A stretch of 64,000 bases of DNA from Oligoflexus tunisiensis. Lineage in GTDB: Bacteria; Bdellovibrionota_B; Oligoflexia; Oligoflexales; Oligoflexaceae. The stretch's first letter is position 1. Every line of letters begins with the position of its first letter. The notes under the pieces are model-generated. The model worked only from the letters and a program-made list of their open reading frames with translations. It was not told where the DNA came from and ran no database searches. Shown here one piece after another: positions 25,575-34,637 of the stretch. Made by a program: the position numbers and the translations under genes. The stretch spans positions 5,497,778-5,561,777 of the forward strand of contig NZ_BDFO01000001.1 of the NCBI RefSeq assembly GCF_001748245.1, in the 5' to 3' direction.

Positions 25575-26748
25575 GATTTGGCGGCGGCCCAATATCGAGC
25601 GGGAAAAAATCGGGATCAAAAAAGAACTCGATCAGGTCCTCCTCAGCCATAGGGAAGAGGGTCGCCTCCTTTACATTATCGAACAGATCAACCAGTTAAG
25701 CGAAACCAGGGATGCCGAGAAAATGCTTCGGCGCTTCATCCTGGTCATGTCGGCTTTGGTTCATCACTACCGCTTTGGTGGCCTCGGAAAACGCCAGATC
25801 AATGACCTGGCGATGCAAGGCCAGGAAATTCTGCGCGTGGTGGGAGTCAAACCTGGACATAATCAAGTGGCCTTTCTTTATTCGGAACTTCATTCGATTT
25901 TGAGCGACATCCATCATTCGAATCATGAGTTCGCGCAGGCGCTTTGGGAACGACAGCTGTCCGCAAAGATCGCCATCATGCCCGCCGAGCACATGGCACG
26001 GCAAAACCTGGGGATGGGAACCTGTTCCCTGCGGCTCGGCAATGCTGCCCTTGCCATCCATGCTTTGAAAAATGGTTTAAGCCAGACCGAAGATCCACAC
26101 ACCAGGGATCGTATCCGCGTTCAATTGGTGAAGGCCATGCGCCTTGCCGGGCGCCTGGAAGAAACCAGGGAATTGATACAGGAATCGGAAAATATCATCC
26201 GCGATGAATCCTGCAAGTTGGAGTTGCAGTGGCAGAGGGTGACCCTGCACGCCAGTGCCAGCCAGGATTTGAGTGAAATGATCGCCATCACCAGAAAAGG
26301 GATGTCGCATGATGCCAGTTCCTACCTCATGGAACTTTATCTGTGGGCCGCAGGACAACCGAAAATGAAGTGGCTGGATCGTATACCGGCTCTGGATCGT
26401 TCCTCAGGCCTCGTGAACATCAACGCTCAGCATCATGGACAGCTGCAATCCATCACGCAATCGATTGCAGAAGCCTATGACAGCACCGTGCCTTTCATCA
26501 AACGAATCAGTGAAATCAAGAAGGTCATGCCCAGGATCAGGGATATGCCTTTTGTCGATCATGAGCTCCTGTCCTGGATTGCAATGGCCCGTTGGCTCTA
26601 TCGCAATCGCAGCTATGAGCTCGCCGCCACCGTTTTTATGGAATACAAGTCCTTGAGTTTGAAACTCAGCGAAGGAGCGAGCGGGGATATCCTTGGTCTG
26701 GCCGATGATCTTCTTGCCATCAATTGGACTGAAAAGTATTCCCGTTGA
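25555..26748 (+). CDS. Cytoplasmic helical-repeat (TPR-like) protein
   Basis: GGGAGG nine bases before the ATG at 25555 decides this start inside the end of the lipoprotein gene. The 397-residue product has no signal peptide or membrane segment and is nearly all helix. Repeats of about 35 residues with TPR-like spacing occur (LGMGTCSLRLGNAALAIHAL, LVKAMRLAGRLEETRELI). This suggests a protein-interaction scaffold. It is translationally coupled to the upstream lipoprotein yet predicted cytoplasmic, an odd pairing. Function unknown. Confidence 0.8.
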   Translation: MAQNVFEIWRRPNIEREKIGIKKELDQVLLSHREEGRLLYIIEQINQLSETRDAEKMLRRFILVMSALVHHYRFGGLGKRQINDLAMQGQEILRVVGVKPGHNQVAFLYSELHSILSDIHHSNHEFAQALWERQLSAKIAIMPAEHMARQNLGMGTCSLRLGNAALAIHALKNGLSQTEDPHTRDRIRVQLVKAMRLAGRLEETRELIQESENIIRDESCKLELQWQRVTLHASASQDLSEMIAITRKGMSHDASSYLMELYLWAAGQPKMKWLDRIPALDRSSGLVNINAQHHGQLQSITQSIAEAYDSTVPFIKRISEIKKVMPRIRDMPFVDHELLSWIAMARWLYRNRSYELAATVFMEYKSLSLKLSEGASGDILGLADDLLAINWTEKYSR

Positions 26749-26849
26749 CCCTGCCATGCGCGACTCAAATCCCAAGCCAGAAAGCTGGTAAAAAGCTTGC
26801 ATAAATGCTGAAGCCAAAGACCGATGAAACGTCAACGGAGGAATGCACC

Positions 26850-28007
26850 ATGCCTCATGCTCTATGGAATTTGGCCTTCCGCCCGTTTTTCCTGCTGGCC
26901 GGAGCGGCCGCTGCCGTCCTGATTTTCTTATGGCTCGCCGTATGGACAGGGTTGATGCCAGGACCTCGCTATTTCCCTTCAATGATTCTGTGGCATGCGC
27001 ACGAGATGCTCTTTGGCTTTGCGACCGCTGTGGTTGTGGGCTTTCTTATGACAGCCTCGCAAAACTGGACGGGCAAACGCGGCATTCATGGTTGGAAATT
27101 GCAGCTGCTCGCAGGGGTCTGGCTGGTGGCTCGCCTCATGCCCTGGCTGTTGGCGCCTCCCAGTTATCTTTATGCAGCCACGGATCTGGCTTTTCTCGTC
27201 CTCGCGGTCGTTTTTCTTGCGCCTTATCTTTTGCAAGCGAGCCAAAAGCGGAATATGGGCCTTCTTCTTGTGCTTGCGGTTCTGGCTGGGGCGAATGCCC
27301 TGGTTCATGGCGAAGCCCTGGGGATCCTGGAAGACTCGGCCTACCGTGGTCTCGCGCTCGGGGTTGGAATGCTGACCGTCCTGATCGTCGTGATCGGCGG
27401 GCGGGTGATTCCTGCCTTCACACGCAATGCCGAGGCCTCCGCTCACGTTCGCTCGTGGCGCCCCCTTGATTTGGCCTGTGTGGGATTTACCGCAGTTTAT
27501 GCTTTGAGTGACACGTTCCTGCCCCAATCGCCTTTTTTCGGTGTCGTGACGCTGGCGGCGGCTTTGGCCAACGGAACGCGCTGGCTGTTGTGGGATCCCT
27601 GGAGCACGCGCCACCAGCCGATGCTTTGGATTTTATTTTCCGGTTATCTCTGGCTGGTCATCGGACTTTTTCTGCGAGGCTTCGGCGTCTGGCAACCGAT
27701 CGCGCCGAGCCTTGGCATTCACGCGATCGCGGTCGGTTCGATCGGCGTTCTCATCTATGGGATGATGCCACGGGTTTCGCTTGGACATACCGGGCGCCCC
27801 ATCCGGGCCCGACGGGCTCTGGTCACGGGTTTTGTTCTGATCAATGCAGCCGCCGCGATGCGCGTTGTTGTGGTGGGATTGGCTCCTCTGTTTTACCGGA
27901 ACGCTGTGGTGATCGCCGGCCTTCTATGGGCCGTGGCGTTCCTCATTTTTTTCGGGCTTTTCCTGCAGGTCCTGACTTCGCCACGAGTGGATGGACGACC
28001 GGGTTGA
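26850..28007 (+). CDS. nnrS: NnrS family heme-copper membrane protein
   Basis: The 385-residue protein is a 12-helix membrane protein beginning with the diagnostic NnrS N-terminus (LAFRPFFLLAG) and the conserved WHAHEM motif in the second helix, followed by GFLMTASQNWTG. NnrS binds heme and copper and is linked to nitric oxide resistance during denitrification. GGAGGA eight bases before ATG at 26850 selects this start over an in-frame ATG at 26805. No nitrite, nitric oxide or nitrous oxide reductase gene lies in the window, so here it probably serves NO stress protection. Confidence 0.92.
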   Translation: MPHALWNLAFRPFFLLAGAAAAVLIFLWLAVWTGLMPGPRYFPSMILWHAHEMLFGFATAVVVGFLMTASQNWTGKRGIHGWKLQLLAGVWLVARLMPWLLAPPSYLYAATDLAFLVLAVVFLAPYLLQASQKRNMGLLLVLAVLAGANALVHGEALGILEDSAYRGLALGVGMLTVLIVVIGGRVIPAFTRNAEASAHVRSWRPLDLACVGFTAVYALSDTFLPQSPFFGVVTLAAALANGTRWLLWDPWSTRHQPMLWILFSGYLWLVIGLFLRGFGVWQPIAPSLGIHAIAVGSIGVLIYGMMPRVSLGHTGRPIRARRALVTGFVLINAAAAMRVVVVGLAPLFYRNAVVIAGLLWAVAFLIFFGLFLQVLTSPRVDGRPG

Positions 28008-28035
28008 ACATCGGTGCGATCCTGCTTTCGGCCCA

Positions 28036-28617
28036 TTAATTCATGAGCCCTGAAAGCTTGAGATGCTGGAGCAGCATGATCGTCTTGCCATCGACGATCG
28101 CTCCACGGGAAACCATGCTCATAGCCTCATCCAGGGGCAACTCCAGCACCTCGATATCCTCTCCTTCACCGGGCTTGCCGCCCCCTTGGGAGTGCCGATC
28201 CTTGTCGTCGTATTCACCGATGAAGAAATAAAGGCGCTCGGTAACAGCACCGGGACTCATGAAAGCCTCCATGACCTTCTGAACGTTCCTGATACGGAAG
28301 CCAGTCTCCTCCTCGGTCTCCCGCCGGACGCAGGCCTCCGGATCCTGTTCATCCAGCACACCCGCACAGGCTTCAATGAGAAAGCCATCGCTCCCATTGG
28401 CAAAGGCCGGGTAGCGGAACTGTCGGGTCAGGATTACCGTTTTCCGGCTGCGGTTATAAAGCAAAATGGTGGCACCGTTGCCGCGGTCGTAGGTCTCCCG
28501 CGTCAGTGTCTGCCATGTGCCATCATTACGGAGATAATCGAACGTGGTTTTACGCAGGATGTACCAGTCATCCGAGAGAACCTCGACCTTGCGAATACGG
28601 ACGCGATCCTGGGGCAT
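28036..28617 (-). CDS. nudK: GDP-mannose pyrophosphatase (Nudix hydrolase, NudK type)
   Basis: The protein has a complete Nudix box (GVLDEQDPEACVRRETEEETGF) and closely follows E. coli NudK along its length: early EVLSDDWYIL, the YDRGNGATILLYN block, LTRQFRYP, and C-terminal GEDIEVLELP with DGKT. NudK hydrolyses GDP-mannose and related nucleotide sugars to GMP and sugar phosphate. The ribosome site AAGGAG is seven bases before ATG. It is a single gene, convergent with nnrS. The assignment is by recognised sequence pattern and is strong; ADP-ribose activity is also possible in this subfamily. Confidence 0.9.
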   Translation of the reverse strand: MPQDRVRIRKVEVLSDDWYILRKTTFDYLRNDGTWQTLTRETYDRGNGATILLYNRSRKTVILTRQFRYPAFANGSDGFLIEACAGVLDEQDPEACVRRETEEETGFRIRNVQKVMEAFMSPGAVTERLYFFIGEYDDKDRHSQGGGKPGEGEDIEVLELPLDEAMSMVSRGAIVDGKTIMLLQHLKLSGLMN

Positions 28618-28733
28618 AATGTTTCTCCTTGGCCGGTGGTTACGCGAAACGAAAGACCAATGACCCGCATGCGGCCTGGAAGGTCTTCCAGCAAATTTTG
28701 TACCCCAGGGGCTTGTGTTATCATGGAACCATC

Positions 28734-29369
28734 ATGAAATTCATATTTCTTATCCTTATCCTCCTGGGTTCGAAGGTCGGACGGGCTGAATCTGCCGGAT
28801 CCGAGGACACTCTGCGCTTTCTTATTTCCGCTGGCGGAGGCTCCGGGTTTGATGGAAGTGCCTACGCCTTGCACTTGCGTGTGCAGGGAGACTGGACCAC
28901 GGAGTATGATGACTACGGTTTCGGTGCAGGATTGGAATTTGCCAGAGCCAATCTTTTCGAGTCCCGGGAACCCAACCAATACTTCTATGGTTTTGATTAT
29001 TTGCTGGGACTGCGCCTGACGCGATCGATTCGCACCTCGGATACTTATACAACAAGATTTGTGCTGTTCGGGGGGCCCACGCGGGTGACCTACCATCCCG
29101 GGGTCCTTGCCACCGTCCATGACTGGAACCCACCCTCGGTTGACCACAGCCGTCAGGGTCAGTATGCAGGTCTTGGCCTTCACTTCCAAAGAGAGCATCC
29201 ATCTCTGATCAGACTTTCCGAATGGGGTCTGACATTAACCTTCTACCGCACCCGGTTTCCCACGGGATGGTTCCACGAAGGCCTTAACCAGACGGCTGAA
29301 TCCCCTGGCTTGATGCAAATACTTCTCCTCACAGTTCATGTCGGGATCGGTGGGATCATCGACCTTTAG
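28734..29369 (+). CDS. Secreted barrel-like protein of unknown function
   Basis: ATG at 28734 gives a short signal peptide (about 1-19, cleavage after GRA). The mature 190 residues alternate polar and hydrophobic positions in strands (FLISAGGGSGFD, YDDYGFGAGLEFA, WGLTLTFYRT), typical of a small outer-membrane barrel. The stop overlaps the convergent gene by 14 bp. It is divergent from nudK. No family recognised; a membrane-bound beta protein is the only supported description. Confidence 0.7.
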   Translation: MKFIFLILILLGSKVGRAESAGSEDTLRFLISAGGGSGFDGSAYALHLRVQGDWTTEYDDYGFGAGLEFARANLFESREPNQYFYGFDYLLGLRLTRSIRTSDTYTTRFVLFGGPTRVTYHPGVLATVHDWNPPSVDHSRQGQYAGLGLHFQREHPSLIRLSEWGLTLTFYRTRFPTGWFHEGLNQTAESPGLMQILLLTVHVGIGGIIDL

Positions 29370-29748
29370 GCCTGTCCTCGTCCCTCGAAAACACCAAACA
29401 AAAATACAGCTGCGCCCCTGGATTTTCCGGCCTCGCGGTAAACTTTTGCAGACTTTCAGCACCCGACTTGAGAAATGACTGCCTGGCACGCATCGAAAAA
29501 TCCGTCCAGGATTCGTCAGGATAGCGCCGAATCTCGCGGGAGCCTTGATAACTCAACGAATGCCCCACGGCGCCATCGGCATAGCGCAGCCAGCCTTCCC
29601 AGCAAAGAATCAGAAAACCCACTTTCTCCAAAATAGCGACGGCCTCAACAGCCGCATCCCAAGGCAGAACCAATTCATCCTCAGACAGCGAAAGCTGCCG
29701 AATACGCTCGGGCACAAGTTCCAACTCATCCATTCCAAAATCCCCCAT
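29356..29748 (-). CDS. Conserved small protein of unknown function
   Basis: The start at 29748 shares one base with the stop of the upstream flavoprotein gene (TAATG), so it is probably the last gene of that operon. The 130-residue product is soluble, with no signal peptide. It has a conserved-looking core containing LVLPWDAAVEAVAIL, WEGWLRYADGAVGHS and ESWTDF. I do not recognise a named domain. It overlaps the convergent barrel gene by 14 bp at its 3' end. Its placement next to the flavoprotein and TVP38 genes is the only hint at its role. Confidence 0.7.
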   Translation of the reverse strand: MGDFGMDELELVPERIRQLSLSEDELVLPWDAAVEAVAILEKVGFLILCWEGWLRYADGAVGHSLSYQGSREIRRYPDESWTDFSMRARQSFLKSGAESLQKFTARPENPGAQLYFCLVFSRDEDRPKGR

Positions 29749-31193
29749 TATCGACGCCAACCCTGATACTTTTCGAGCCAGGCCAGGATGGTTTCCGGTG
29801 CATGTTCCTTTTTCCATTGGCCCGCCACATATTTATTGGCTTCTCCAAAGGTGGGATAGGGATGAATCGTCCCCAAAATGGAATTCAATCCCAAGCCCTG
29901 TTTCATGGCCGTTGTGAACTCGGCGAGCAACTCCCCGGCATGCGGCCCGATGATGTTGGCGCCGATGATTTTATCCTTGCCACGTTCGGTGAGCACCTTG
30001 ATGCGACCGCTCTCTTCACTTTCCGCGATGGCACGATCCAGATCATCCAGGTTGTAAATCGTGGTTTCAAAATCCAGACCCTCCTTCCGGGCCGTCTGTT
30101 CGTTATGCCCCACCTGGGCAATCTCCGGGTCCGTGAATGTCACCCAGGGAATGACCCGATAGTCCACTTTGAATTTTTTAAGCGGCGCAAACAGCGCATT
30201 CACCGCACAGTACCAGGCCTGATGGGACGCTGCGTGTGTGAATTGATAAGGACCGGCGACATCACCGCACGCATAGATATTTTTACCGTTGGCCCGCAGG
30301 TATTCATCCACCCGGATGGTGCCATTGTCATTGAGCTCCAGACCCAGGTTCCCGATGTCGAGCTGCCCGGTGTTGGCCCGTCGACCCACGGCAACGAAGA
30401 CGGCATCAAACGCGATTTTTTCCTGGCGTCCATCCACCGTTTGGACTCGCATCATCGTGGAACCAGCTTCACGGATTACGTCCTCGGCCTTGGTGCCCAC
30501 GAGGAGCCGTATCCCTTCGCGTTGAAACTGAGCGGCCATCAGCGCCGCGACATCGTCATCCTCCTTTGACAGAAGCCTTGGTCCCGCCTCGACCAGGGTG
30601 ACCTGCGATCCCAGACGCTGGAAAGCCTGGGCCATTTCACAGCCGATGGGACCACCGCCCAGCACCAGAAGTTTTTCAGGCAAGGTTCGCAGGTCCCAAA
30701 GGTTTTCGCTGGTCAGGACTTTCACCCCATCCAGGCCGGGGATTTTGGGAATCAGCGGGGAAGCCCCCAACGCGAGAACCAGACTGCGGGTCTTCAGCGT
30801 GCGACCGTTGACCTGGACCGTATGCGCATCCACCACCTCAGCCACGCCCTGGATGCATTCGACACCCAGGCCGGTGTAGCGTTCCACACTGTCATGCGGT
30901 TCAATTTTTTTGATGACGGTTTGAATGCGCTCCATCACGTCCGCGAAATCCAGCTCATAATTTGCCGATTTGATGCCATAGATTCTATGCTGCTTGATCT
31001 GATGGACCACCCGCGCGGTTTTAATAAGAGCTTTGGAAGGCACGCAGCCCGTGTAAAGACAGTCTCCGCCCATGCGATGTTTTTCAATCAAGGCAACCTT
31101 GGCTTTCAGCGTGGCGGCGATATAAGCACTGACCAGACCCGCAGCTCCGGCTCCGATCACAACCATGTTGTAGTCCTGTGGATTAGCGCTCAT
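29748..31193 (-). CDS. Pyridine nucleotide-disulfide oxidoreductase, mercuric-reductase-like
   Basis: This FAD flavoprotein of 481 residues has the N-terminal FAD motif GAGAAG, the redox-active disulfide GGDCLYTGCVPSK (C45 and C50), a NAD(P) motif GGGPIG, the second FAD strand ACGDVAG, and the C-terminal dimer motif HPYPTFGE. It belongs to the mercuric reductase/dihydrolipoyl dehydrogenase group. It lacks the N-terminal metal-binding domain and the C-terminal Cys-Cys pair of true MerA, so mercury reduction is unlikely. The upstream gene is TVP38/TMEM64, overlapping by 11 bp. This pair often occurs near arsenosugar-type clusters, and here it is adjacent to two glycosyltransferases and arsS. 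Confidence 0.9.
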   Translation of the reverse strand: MSANPQDYNMVVIGAGAAGLVSAYIAATLKAKVALIEKHRMGGDCLYTGCVPSKALIKTARVVHQIKQHRIYGIKSANYELDFADVMERIQTVIKKIEPHDSVERYTGLGVECIQGVAEVVDAHTVQVNGRTLKTRSLVLALGASPLIPKIPGLDGVKVLTSENLWDLRTLPEKLLVLGGGPIGCEMAQAFQRLGSQVTLVEAGPRLLSKEDDDVAALMAAQFQREGIRLLVGTKAEDVIREAGSTMMRVQTVDGRQEKIAFDAVFVAVGRRANTGQLDIGNLGLELNDNGTIRVDEYLRANGKNIYACGDVAGPYQFTHAASHQAWYCAVNALFAPLKKFKVDYRVIPWVTFTDPEIAQVGHNEQTARKEGLDFETTIYNLDDLDRAIAESEESGRIKVLTERGKDKIIGANIIGPHAGELLAEFTTAMKQGLGLNSILGTIHPYPTFGEANKYVAGQWKKEHAPETILAWLEKYQGWRR

Positions 31194-31881
31194 GAGTTTT
31201 CCTATATCGTTTTATAAAGGTAATGAAACGCTTGGCCAGCAAGGGAAAGATTCCCAAAAGTGCGAACGAGACGAAAATTTCCAGCGACACGATGCCCGCC
31301 AGGGATTGAAAACGGGCGAGCTGGGTTCCTGCCAGGACATAAACCATTGTCCCCGGAAGCATTCCGAGCTGACTCACCCAATAAAAGGTGGAAGCCCGGA
31401 GAGGCGTCAGGCCCATGACCAGATTGATGACAAAGAAGGGAAAAATGGGCACAAGCCGCAGGGTGAAGAGGTAAAAGGCGCCTTCCTTCTGAATGCCCTC
31501 ATTGAATTTCACGAGGCGTTCCCGATAGCGATTCTGAATCGTGTCGCGCAAGAGGAACCGGGCCACGAGAAAGGCCCCCGTCGCTCCGAGTGTCGACGCG
31601 AAGGACACCAGCAGAAGGCCCAGCCCGAAGCCAAAGAGCGCGCCACCAGCCAGGGTTAAAACCGCGGCGCCTGGCAGGGAGAGGGCAGCCATCACCACAT
31701 AAATGCCGAAATAAATCAGGACCGTCAGCAGCTGATGCTCCTGATAAAAAGCCTGAAATTGGGAAAGCTGGGCTTTCAGAGCATCCAGGGTCAGATAGGA
31801 ATCCAGCCCCAGAAAAAAATAGGCCACCACCAGAAGAAGGATAAGGAGGATCACCGAAATTCTTGACGCTGAAAGCTTCAT
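31183..31881 (-). CDS. TVP38/TMEM64 (VTT/SNARE-associated) membrane protein
   Basis: The protein has about five membrane segments, with the VTT-domain pattern VMAALSLPGAAVLTLAGGALFG, then FLVARFLLRD, and the re-entrant motif RLVPIFPFFVINLVMGLT. Members of this family act in the bacterial inner membrane, some as lipid scramblases or transporters; function here is unknown. The overlap of 11 bp with the downstream flavoprotein indicates one operon. It is divergent from the glycosyltransferase genes, with 84 bp between the start codons. Confidence 0.9.
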   Translation of the reverse strand: MKLSASRISVILLILLLVVAYFFLGLDSYLTLDALKAQLSQFQAFYQEHQLLTVLIYFGIYVVMAALSLPGAAVLTLAGGALFGFGLGLLLVSFASTLGATGAFLVARFLLRDTIQNRYRERLVKFNEGIQKEGAFYLFTLRLVPIFPFFVINLVMGLTPLRASTFYWVSQLGMLPGTMVYVLAGTQLARFQSLAGIVSLEIFVSFALLGIFPLLAKRFITFIKRYRKTHER

Positions 31882-31965
31882 GCCCTGGTCTCCAGAAAAG
31901 CCATAGCCGGAATACCCAGCTCGATGATAGCATGCCCCCGGATGAACTCAACGTAGGACCTTGGC

Positions 31966-32640
31966 GTGAACGTGTCCATTATTATTCCCATGCTGAACGA
32001 GGCGGCGTCTCTCGGCCTCGTCCTGGATCACTGGAGATCCTTCGCGCAAAGTGGAGCCGAGGTCCTGATTGTGGATGGGGGCAGCGCCGATGCTTCGGTG
32101 CCAATCGTGGAACAGGCAGGCTTCAAAGTTTTAACCGCAGCCCGCGGACGGGCCCGGCAGATGAATACCGGAGCCCAGGCGGCGCGCGGTGATATCCTGC
32201 TCTTTCTCCATGCGGATACCCTGCCTCCCCCTCGGGCGCTTGATATCATGAGTCGGACTTTAATGAGGTCCCGCCGCGTATGGGGTCGCTTTGATGTGCG
32301 GATCGAGGGGCGAGCCTGGATGTTCCCGATCATTGCGTTTTTTATCAACCTGCGTTCGCGGCTTTCAGGCATTGCGACCGGGGATCAGGGGATCTTCATC
32401 AAACGCGAGGCTTTTCTTCAGGTCGGCGGCTTTCCCGATCAACCGCTCATGGAAGATATCGAAATATCCAAACGTCTTTTGCGAATATCACGCCCGCTCT
32501 GTTTAACGCCCAGGATGCGAACGTCCGGACGCCGTTGGGAAACCCGAGGGGTCTGGCGGACCATTTTCCTCATGTGGCGTCTGCGCTGGGCGTACTGGCG
32601 AGGGGCTTCACCTCAGGACCTGGTCAAGGCGTATCGATGA
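31966..32640 (+). CDS. Arsenosugar-type family 2 glycosyltransferase (TIGR04283-like)
   Basis: The start is GTG at 31966 with TAGGA eight bases upstream; an earlier in-frame ATG at 31942 meets a stop. The protein begins SIIIPMLNEA, has the nucleotide-sugar motif VDGGSADAS, and the metal-binding HADT in FLHADTLPP. It then has GDQGIF and MEDIE, all features of the short GT2 subfamily that occurs with ArsS in arsenosugar clusters. It likely transfers or builds the ribose-derived part of an arsenosugar (family-based inference). It overlaps the next gene by four bases (ATGA). Confidence 0.88.
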   Translation: MNVSIIIPMLNEAASLGLVLDHWRSFAQSGAEVLIVDGGSADASVPIVEQAGFKVLTAARGRARQMNTGAQAARGDILLFLHADTLPPPRALDIMSRTLMRSRRVWGRFDVRIEGRAWMFPIIAFFINLRSRLSGIATGDQGIFIKREAFLQVGGFPDQPLMEDIEISKRLLRISRPLCLTPRMRTSGRRWETRGVWRTIFLMWRLRWAYWRGASPQDLVKAYR

Positions 32641-33245
32641 ATTCAACCCGCATTATTATTTTTGCCAAAGCCCCCGTGCCCGGATTTGCCAAGACGCGTT
32701 TGATTCCGGCACTGGGAGCGGAATCCGCGGCTCAACTGGCCCAGCGCATGCTGATGCATACTCTGGAACAGGCCCTGCTCGCGGGGGCCGATGAGGTGGA
32801 ACTGTGTGCAACACCCAGTCTGCAGGATGACAGCTGGCGTGGCCTGGCCCTCGCTCCTGGCATCATTCAAACGGAACAGGGTTCGGGGGATTTGGGTGAA
32901 CGACTGGCTCGCGCCAGCTCCCGAGCTGCGGCGGCGGGACACAATGTATTATTGGTGGGCACCGACTGTCCGGCTTTGGACGCGGCCGCCATGCAAGCCG
33001 CCATGCAAGCGTTAAAAAGCAGGGACAGCGTTTTGATACCAACCTTTGATGGCGGGTACGCTCTGCTTGGTTTCAAGACTTTTCACTCCACCCTCTTTGA
33101 AAATATTCATTGGAGCACGGCGTCGGTGGCGCGCGAAACCCAGGACCGCATTCAGGCCCTGTCCTGGACTTTGGCGACTCTGCCGATGCTTCATGATATC
33201 GACGAACCCGACGACCTGCAGTGGCTTCCGGGATGGCTTACATAG
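32637..33245 (+). CDS. Arsenosugar-type nucleotidyl/glycosyltransferase (TIGR04282, DUF2064)
   Basis: The protein starts with IIIFAKAPVPGFAKTRLIPALG, the hallmark of the TIGR04282/DUF2064 GT-A-fold family related to nucleotidyltransferases. It has the LVGTDCPALD active-site strand and a C-terminal LPMLHDIDEPDDL. The start at 32637 overlaps the upstream stop (ATGA), excluding a longer frame from 32535. It and the upstream glycosyltransferase form a two-gene operon. Family members co-occur with arsS; the reaction is not established. Its end overlaps the convergent AhpD-like gene by eight bases. Confidence 0.9.
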   Translation: MNSTRIIIFAKAPVPGFAKTRLIPALGAESAAQLAQRMLMHTLEQALLAGADEVELCATPSLQDDSWRGLALAPGIIQTEQGSGDLGERLARASSRAAAAGHNVLLVGTDCPALDAAAMQAAMQALKSRDSVLIPTFDGGYALLGFKTFHSTLFENIHWSTASVARETQDRIQALSWTLATLPMLHDIDEPDDLQWLPGWLT

Positions 33246-33573
33246 CCCCTTTCTGGCGCAAGGCATTGTGCATCTGAACCCCGTGCACCAGATTGATGCC
33301 GGCTTCCATGGCGGCTCCAACGTGAATGGCTTCCGTCATCTGCTCCGGGTTGGAACCGGCTTCCAGACAGGCGGTGGTATAGGCGTCGATGCAATAGGGG
33401 CATTGCTTCACGTGCGATACGGCGAGTGCGATCAAGGCTTTTTCCCGTTTGGTCAAAGCTCCATCCTGCCCGACCACTGCATTGTAGTAAGCAAAGAATT
33501 TATCCATCAGCTCGCCACGGAATTTTCCAACTTCAGCAAATTTCGACAGATCCTTGGATTCATAGTAATTCAC
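33238..33573 (-). CDS. AhpD-like protein, arsenosugar-associated
   Basis: This 111-residue carboxymuconolactone decarboxylase/AhpD-fold protein has the redox CPYC motif (C58 and C61) in a helix with KREKALIALAVSHVKQ before it and H further on, typical of the peroxidase-like members next to ArsS. GTG at 33573 has AGGAG six bases upstream; the upstream TTG at 33579 would sit inside the ribosome site. Some homologues carry selenocysteine in related positions, but here both are plain Cys codons. It follows arsS by 15 bp and is likely co-transcribed. Confidence 0.88.
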   Translation of the reverse strand: MNYYESKDLSKFAEVGKFRGELMDKFFAYYNAVVGQDGALTKREKALIALAVSHVKQCPYCIDAYTTACLEAGSNPEQMTEAIHVGAAMEAGINLVHGVQMHNALRQKGAM

Positions 33574-33588
33574 TAGCAACTCCTGATT

Positions 33589-34608
33589 TTAAGCAGTGGT
33601 CCCGCCGCAGGATGAACCGGCTCCTGCTGTGCATCCGAAACAATGATCGGCCACGGCTATGGTTCTTTGCCCAAGCCTGGTCCGATCAAAGGTGAAAATA
33701 TCCTGGTGTTTGCCTGCCTCGTTCAACGGCAGCTTGAGCATCTGATTGAAGTCACAATCGTAAAGCGCACCATCATAGGCCACCGAAATTAAATTGCGGC
33801 ACATGATGCCGGCGGCCGCCTGGGGATTGAACGCGGCGACCAGTTTTTCCATGTACTCTTCATAGGAACCCATGCGCAGGAGCTGGGCTTTGAACCGATG
33901 AATCGGCATGTTCGTGATCGCAAAGAGATGATTGAACTGCACCTGGAAAAGAGCCTGGAGTTCCCGGTGATAGTCCCGTTCCAGGTCCGCCTGAGGAGCG
34001 GGAAGGAAGGACCCGACCGGATTATAGACGAGGTTGAACATCAAGCCCGTCCCCGGAATGCCAAAACCTCGAGCGTTCAGGCGGCGCATGGCTTCGATAC
34101 TTTTCTTGAAGACTCCATCACCCCTTTGCTTGTCGGTGAAAAACTCCTGGTAGTAAGGAAGCGAGGAAATCACTTCAACCCGCTGCTCGGCAAAGAAATC
34201 CGCCAGGTATTCCATGGACTCTTTGGTGCGAGGATGAGGGTCGAGCATCACAGTCAGATTATGGCGAACCATGACCTTCCTGCCCAAAGACCGGGCATGG
34301 ATGACCATTTCCATAAAGCGTGGATGCAGCTCGGGAGCGCCGCCGGTGATATCCAGCGTCTGCAGTTCCGGATTGTCCTCCAGAACCCTGAGGACCTGAT
34401 TCACCACCGCATCATTCATCATTTCCCGGCGCCGTGGCGAGGCATCCACATGGCAATGAACACAGGCCTGATTGCAGAGTTTGGTAATATTGATCTGCAG
34501 AGTGTCAATATTACCCGGCTTGAGATCCAGCCCGGCTCGGGCCACGCGGCTGGCAAATTGAAAATGCTGATCCCGCCCGGTGTCGAGCGGCGTGGCTGTG
34601 AGTTCCAT
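33589..34608 (-). CDS. arsS: Radical SAM protein ArsS, arsenosugar biosynthesis
   Basis: The 339-residue protein has the radical-SAM cluster motif CNQACVHC (C45, C49, C52), the GGAPELHP loop, and a C-terminal Cys-rich part (CRNLISVAYDG, CDFNQ, then CFGC and SSCGG), typical of ArsS/rSAM_SeCys proteins with SPASM-like auxiliary cysteines. ArsS has been implicated in adding the 5'-deoxyadenosyl group to dimethylarsenite, giving the first arsenosugar. ATG has AAGGAT eight bases upstream. It lies downstream of a cytochrome and a secreted-protein gene and upstream of the AhpD-like gene, all on the minus strand. The stop is TAA, so no selenocysteine extension occurs. Confidence 0.93.
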   Translation of the reverse strand: MELTATPLDTGRDQHFQFASRVARAGLDLKPGNIDTLQINITKLCNQACVHCHVDASPRRREMMNDAVVNQVLRVLEDNPELQTLDITGGAPELHPRFMEMVIHARSLGRKVMVRHNLTVMLDPHPRTKESMEYLADFFAEQRVEVISSLPYYQEFFTDKQRGDGVFKKSIEAMRRLNARGFGIPGTGLMFNLVYNPVGSFLPAPQADLERDYHRELQALFQVQFNHLFAITNMPIHRFKAQLLRMGSYEEYMEKLVAAFNPQAAAGIMCRNLISVAYDGALYDCDFNQMLKLPLNEAGKHQDIFTFDRTRLGQRTIAVADHCFGCTAGAGSSCGGTTA

Positions 34609-34637
34609 GAACAGTATCCTTGTTGGCTCGGGAAAAC

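Noticed and set aside
29748..31193. True mercuric reductase (MerA)
   Set aside because: The redox CVPSK disulfide is there, but the N-terminal metal-binding domain and the C-terminal Cys-Cys pair needed for mercury are missing, and no mer genes are nearby.
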